Origin: Sarcocystis neurona
Taxonomy: Eukaryota > Apicomplexa > Conoidasida > Eucoccidiorida > Sarcocystidae
Reading direction: 5' to 3'
Assembly: GCA_000727475.1 (NCBI GenBank)
Contig: KL647288.1
Location: 5,912,978-5,976,977, forward strand
Length of the DNA stretch: 64,000 nucleotides
The position numbers were made by a program, and so were the translations under genes. The notes beneath the pieces were generated by a model, which did not search any database, was not told the DNA's origin, and worked only from the letters and a program-made list of their open reading frames with translations. This document shows positions 59,447 through 64,000 of the stretch, piece by piece (positions within the stretch are counted from its first letter, which is position 1; every line of letters begins with the position of its first letter).

Positions 59447-62221
59447 CCTGTGCAACCTGATTGCAGACATCTTTGCTTTTCCTCTCCCTTTTTTCGTCTT
59501 GCGTCTTTTTGGACCTCGTTCTGTTTTTCCGTCCGTCCTTGTTCAACGAGATTCCTGTTCTTGCGTTGGTGCTCTTCTTCTTTGTCGTTGTCATCACATT
59601 CCAGACGGAGAGATACCGGCAAAAATGTTACAAATTACTACGGTCCACACACCATCACATTGTGTGCAAACCTGAAGTGCTTCACTTGTCCGAAAACAAG
59701 AAGATCCTACCGGCATCACGCAGTGTGAACCAAACACGTGCAGAGAGCCTTGGGAATCCACGAATACCGAAACAGGCTTTTTCACACCTGGAGAAGGGGC
59801 CTGAATCTCAAGGTCTAAGAATTCAAGTTACGTTCGAGTTGCGTCAGCCTTCACGTTTCTTTGCCAAACTCTGAGTGCTGGACTGGTCACGTGAAGCAAG
59901 TTTTTGACCGTGCATGAGTTCCTAGCGTTAGTCATTCGGAAGCATTTTCGGAAGGAAAGTTTGTACTTGCCAACCTCCTGTGGATTTCACAGCATCTAGT
60001 TACTCGAGTTTTAGACGTGGGGCTGGTAGGAAATATTCGGCTTTGTGTGTGACTGTTGAATACTCAACTCTTTACAATGCGAGAGAATTTCCAGGTGTGT
60101 GTGACTCAAGTAGAGGCCCTCACACGACGTCACAATGTTCGCTTGGTCGTATGCATTTGTGTGTAGAGAGCGGAGATTGATTTTGGAACGCGTGTACAGT
60201 GTTGGTGTTTTCTGTTTAGTTCTACAGCTGCATTATTCCGGAACATTAACCTTGGTATGAGTATAATCTATGTACGCCGACTCAGAAATCGACACAACGC
60301 CGCCGCGGCGCTTCTCATCAGACGTCGTCCGAAAAATTTTTCATTAAGGGGTAGAGGCATTGTCACTGCGTCGATGCAAGCAACCACATAAGGCTTTGTA
60401 ACTTCGCCCAGCTAGTCATAGCCCACCACGTAAGCGAGATCAGTACCTACGCAGCAGCATCTATTACAGCTGTGTGCAGGATGCATTTCCACAGTCTCGC
60501 GAGTTTGAGAAGCGTATCTCATATTTATCACAGTGAAGGACACCCAAGCCCCATACAGGAGACGGGGGAAACTTACATCCCCTCGTCTGTAGTGCGTCGA
60601 GTCCGTAGGGACCTCTTCCATATCATCTGAAGTTTCTTCAGAACTGCCACCGCGCTCAACGCTGCTTGTCGTCACGGTTTTTCTCTACTAGAACATACTA
60701 CTCTGAACGTGGGCCCCGATTTGAAATGTCGACTTCAGGTTGAAATTAAATAGCCAGTGACGAATGCGTTGGAGTTGTGCAGAGTGTGCAGGACTGAAGA
60801 TGCAGCTGCAGGCTGGGAGAATGTGCCGCTGCATTTCCTCTTTTTCTAGCCTGCTACGCAGCTATTTATTGTGCGTCCCCCGTATTCGATAGACGCCTCA
60901 AATGAGCAGAGCACTTGTGAAGCAAATGTTGTAGTGAGAGATTCTCCACGCGAAATGACCGGTGGTGGAGGTACGGAATGCGAGCAACAGACAAGTGTAG
61001 CAGCCGCGAAAACGCAACGCGCACCATGCCGCTGCTGCCTTGTGACGTGTGCATCGTCGGAAGCCGAGCGTCCTCCTCCTGCACTTTTGAGGAGGCAAGG
61101 TGACAAGAGGAGATTAACGAGGGCAGGTAGAGACCAGCACGTGAGAATGCACGATGGAATCGCAGAATGGTCCAATGCAGTGCATGAACCCGGGTGGAGC
61201 ACTAGAATTGACAGAAGCTCACATCGGGGCAGCAGGGGACCTACTGGATGATCACGCAGGGTGTTCGCAGAACAAAGATGTAGGCAGATACATAGAATTA
61301 GACGTCAGGGACTGAACACTGCTTTTCAGGCCAGACAAATATAGCGGTACTAAGTACATAGAAGACTGACATTGTACACGGTTTTCCACCCGTCGATAAC
61401 TGCTCAACCGAACTACTCTTGTGTTACGGCTGTTTTATGTGCTGGGCACGCAGAAGATTATGTGCTCAGCATACGGCGCATGCAGGGATTTTCCTCAGAA
61501 CGCGTCAAACAAGAGACACACCCATGAAAATCACCCTCGCTCCGTCGCCAGTCTTAAGTCCAGCGAATGTATTCTCGGTCTTATGCTGTTAAAATCTCAC
61601 ACGTATGAATAGTCATGTAATATCCAGTACACAGGAATTTTCTAGTTTGTGGATGCTACTGTGTCCTTCCAGTGGCGTGGAGTAGGGACTTCGTCTCTAG
61701 AGTGTAATGTGAACTGTTTTTCCTAAAGTATGCGCTCAAACGAACAGCTGCCGCAACTGAGTGACTCCTAGTAATCTCCGCCCTCTACAGTAAAGCAATG
61801 CCATGTGAAGCCTGAATGTTCGAAGAGACCCGGGGCTCGTCCCTCACGAAGAAGTAGTTTATCTTTTTTTGCATGAAGCGCGTGTACCGCTTGCGGTGCC
61901 GACTCCTGCGCGTTTGTCTCGCATGACACCGGAAAAAGATCTGTTCTGAAAGAGTCTCATCATAACTTTTCTCCAAGCATCCCCTGAATACGCTTTGCTG
62001 TGACGTCCAACGATTGGCACTATAGCCTAAGTACAGTCCTTGTGGCCCTTAGAAAGAGGACTTTATATTATTAGAAAGACTGCGTTAGCCGTCTGCTTGC
62101 AGGTGAGAACATCGCCGCGTCATGACAGTCAACAGGCGTAGGTTGCCTGCTACCAGCAAAGTGACTTACATCAAAGATGGTAGGTCTCTTTTCCTTTAGT
62201 GTTTGGTTCTCCACATGGAGG
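59447..62221 (-). other. Scattered probable minus-strand exons of an unrecognised gene
   Basis: Several short minus-strand pieces have exon character. 62170-62221 or longer has core ENQTLKEKRPTIFD before a canonical GAT|GTAAGTC donor. 60577 to about 60690 has core SSEETSDDMEEVPTDSTHY and ends RRGD before GAT|GTAAGTTT. About 59447-59590 is a Lys/Arg-rich stretch (core RKNRTRSKKTQDEKRERKSK) ending QVCK before GTACGTG. A fourth candidate is 61785-61976. The piece at 60577 begins at a GTG codon, so it is internal, not a start. I could not prove that they belong to one gene, and no family is recognised. Confidence 0.25.
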
Positions 62222-63023
62222 CTGTCACAGGTAGCACTACAGTTCATCACACCCGTAGTCCCGAAGGCCAAAAACCCTAAGATCCGACAGAGGGAACACT
62301 CACGCGTCACGTGCTTACAAGGCAACAGTCGGCCTGACGTACTGGAACTGCGACATGGGGACCTACCCTGTGCAACTGAACACGCTTATTAACTCCTGAC
62401 AGTCTCTGTGCGCTTGCGTTTCGAGCTCCCTCTCGCCCAATCGCCACTTCACTCGTGACGCGCTTCAAGAGCACAGCTGTAGACCGAGGGAATGCATGTA
62501 GGTGTCGTTCCCGACGCACTCAAAGAAATGTGCGGCACGTGTGTAGAAAGCCGGTTCTACGCTACGCTGGCTGAACTGGTTCTAGACAAGCACCTAATCG
62601 TTGCAAGGATCTCTTTAGAAAATCGTCAATCACCAACATCTCTATCAGTGTCCCCCTAAGGGACAGCATACATAGTAGACTACGTGCCAGGGTGTACGGC
62701 GGCTCTCCGACACACACATATGAAGACGACCGTGGTCTCGTCAGCCGGAGACAGTTTTTTGCCGTTAGATTTTAGACCCTGGCTACTGAGGCGGCACCAC
62801 GGCTGGATCCGCGCCGAACGTTCCTGCACCACGAAGTCCAATCACAAAAGGCCAGCACAAGTATTAATGATGCGTACTTTTGAACTAGTGAGTCTGTTTT
62901 TATACTCTCATTTCCATCCCCTTCTTCGTCACTAACCGTATCCTGAGATCCTTAACGCGGAAGGGCCGAATGAGCGAGACCAGGTTAAATTATGCAAGCC
63001 TGACGAGAAGCTTGCCCCAAAAA

Positions 63024-63302
63024 CTATTTAGCCTCCCATCGCTGTCCCCAGATGCCGTCTAATTCCCACAGCATGGAGTCCACTTCAACTAACAAATGCA
63101 GTGGGCGCACTCTGGTGGCCCTGAGCTTGTTCCTCACGCTCTCCAGGTACGCAGAAACCAGGATCGTAACCGCTAGCGACGTGTTCTCGATTGCAATCTC
63201 AGCGAGATCGAGACATGTAGAAAGCACACTCGGGACACGACATTGCGACCTAAGACGTGCTGCTTTCACCCAGACTTGCCTCACAGTGCTTCGGAATATA
63301 TC
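63024..63302 (-). CDS. Putative terminal exon of an unrecognised minus-strand gene
   Basis: An acceptor TTGTTGTTGCAG at ~63303-63314 (minus strand) opens a 92-residue frame ending at a stop. The sequence is amphipathic-helical: core VPSVLSTCLDLAEIAIENTS, then VSAYLESVRNKLRAT and VEVDSMLWELDGIWG. No family is confidently recognised. Upstream exons would have to lie beyond 63303, where a competing plus-strand candidate begins, so at most one of the two models is fully right. A plus-strand frame (63052-63327) with a true ATG overlaps it but looks less protein-like. Confidence 0.35.
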   Translation of the reverse strand, partial: DIFRSTVRQVWVKAARLRSQCRVPSVLSTCLDLAEIAIENTSLAVTILVSAYLESVRNKLRATRVRPLHLLVEVDSMLWELDGIWGQRWEAK

Positions 63303-63337
63303 CTGCAACAACAAAAAGTTAATGTGACGATGGACGA

Positions 63338-64000
63338 ACTGTGTCCTGCATGCGCAGGTCCGCTGGAATTTCAGCCCGAGGTGAGTTAATTCAAGCCGTA
63401 CCACCTAGGACAGCAGCGGACGTGTACCAGCTGCCCGTCCTTCATCGACCATTTCTACATTGGAACCGGTAGTCTGGGGCCGTTATCCTCGCGGATACCG
63501 AAGCGCCTTCCCATACGAAAGGAGGTCATTGGGAGGTTGCTACGAGCCATTCCGCCGTCGGTCAAGAGCCACATGTAGTGTACTTCTGTAGTGCGGTCGA
63601 CGAGATCGACTTTTCTGCCTTGAGACGAGACATTACCAAGGTCGTAGCTCGCATGTGTAAACCGCTGCATAAGAATGTGGAATGCCCTCAGTTGCCGTGT
63701 CATTTTCTGGCAAGCGACAACAAGAAGCGACCACGGGTGAATCTGTTACATGGCATGGCTTGCTTTGTACTCACTAGCAATTTCTTTCGGCGATCGGCTG
63801 TGGACCGAGACGACAGGGCACTTTGTGAACCGGCAATTCTATGACAGAATGTGCCGTGCTCCCCCACGTGGCTACAAATCTTTCAACATCATCCTTGTTC
63901 CTCCAGCCCATTCCCTGAAGTGCACACGTCACTATGACTCAATAAGGTGGCATCATACCGCAGCAGGGAAAGCTGAAGATGTCCGTGTGAACTCTAGATC
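63338..64000 (+). CDS. Putative zinc-ribbon protein, 5' part only (runs off the window)
   Basis: An ATG at 63338 begins MDELCPACAGPLEFQPE and is followed directly by a canonical GAG|GTGAGT donor. An acceptor at 63415 continues in phase as QRTCTSCPSFIDHFYIGT. Together these make a C-x2-C ... C-x2-C zinc ribbon of the CPxC/CxxCP type seen at the N-terminus of RNA polymerase III subunit RPC10, but the following exon (core VDEIDFSALRRDITKVVARM, about 63558-63844) does not resemble RPC10. The gene model and identity are tentative; the opposite-strand frame at 63024-63302 conflicts if it extends upstream. Confidence 0.3.

Noticed and set aside
59461..59874. Plus-strand 137-residue protein with N-terminal hydrophobic segment
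   Set aside because: The hydrophobic stretch is the antisense of a Lys/Arg/Asp-rich minus-strand exon candidate with a canonical donor; the minus reading is preferred, though not proven.
60673..60675. 60675 as the first codon of a minus-strand gene
   Set aside because: The codon is GTG, not ATG, and the frame is open further upstream, so this is an internal exon if real.
63024..63302. Queuosine-salvage (DUF2419/QNG1) C-terminus on the minus strand
   Set aside because: A faint resemblance (EI..E..SL spacing to a D-x-x-LW end) was seen by eye, but the spacing from the preceding RVP.VL motif is wrong and no catalytic residue could be checked.
1..64000. Telomere-like heptamer arrays (TTTAGGG), tRNA genes, rRNA, CRISPR arrays, transposon ends
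   Set aside because: Only isolated single heptamers (for example near 62270) and no B-box/T-loop tRNA pattern, rRNA block, spaced repeats or terminal inverted repeats with a transposase were found.

Overview
The window looks like nuclear DNA of a coccidian apicomplexan, most likely an Eimeria species. The evidence is intron-rich genes with GT-AG junctions, very abundant CAG/CTG triplet tracts that put Gln, Ala and Ser runs into proteins, dense (AT)n and (CA)n microsatellites, and an intraflagellar transport gene, as expected of a parasite with flagellated microgametes. There is no sign of bacterial operons, CRISPR arrays, tRNA or rRNA. Coding calls rest on by-eye family recognition plus checks that exons join in phase; no search was run.

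Layout. (1) 1-4976, plus strand: C-terminal TPR half of IFT140, cut by the left edge, about eleven exons. (2) 6272-14528, minus strand, convergent with IFT140: an F-box and leucine-rich-repeat protein with a roughly 1,090-residue Ser-rich N-terminal extension in one exon. (3) 14529-21536: long gene-free stretch between divergent genes, ending in a degenerate ~182-bp tandem repeat. (4) 21537-24403, plus strand: unrecognised protein with an N-terminal hydrophobic segment, four exons. (5) 27200-40686, minus strand: a Tat-SF1/Cus2 splicing factor with a GYF_2-like domain and two RRMs (the second a UHM), eight exons, every junction in phase. (6) 40687-49024: triplet-repeat-dominated, poorly resolvable; one plausible minus-strand Gln-rich gene at 46176-46676. 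(7) 49025-57625, plus strand: thiamine pyrophosphokinase with large low-complexity insertions, six exons, all in phase. (8) 57626-64000: repeat-poor, with fragmentary exons on both strands that I could not join into secure genes.

Compositionally the window alternates: 1-10 kb, 14.5-26 kb and 57.6-64 kb are repeat-poor, whereas 26-57 kb is saturated with triplets and AT/CA microsatellites. This resembles the repeat-rich/repeat-poor segmentation known from Eimeria tenella chromosome 1. The genes do not form a pathway: they serve cilium assembly, ubiquitin-ligase substrate choice, U2 snRNP function and thiamine activation.

The most interesting observation is strand polarity of the triplet repeats. 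In the well-resolved genes, exonic repeats are mostly CAG in the sense strand, whereas repeats inside several introns are CTG in the sense strand and run up to the 3' splice site. Because both are stop-free, introns here imitate exons in all six frames.
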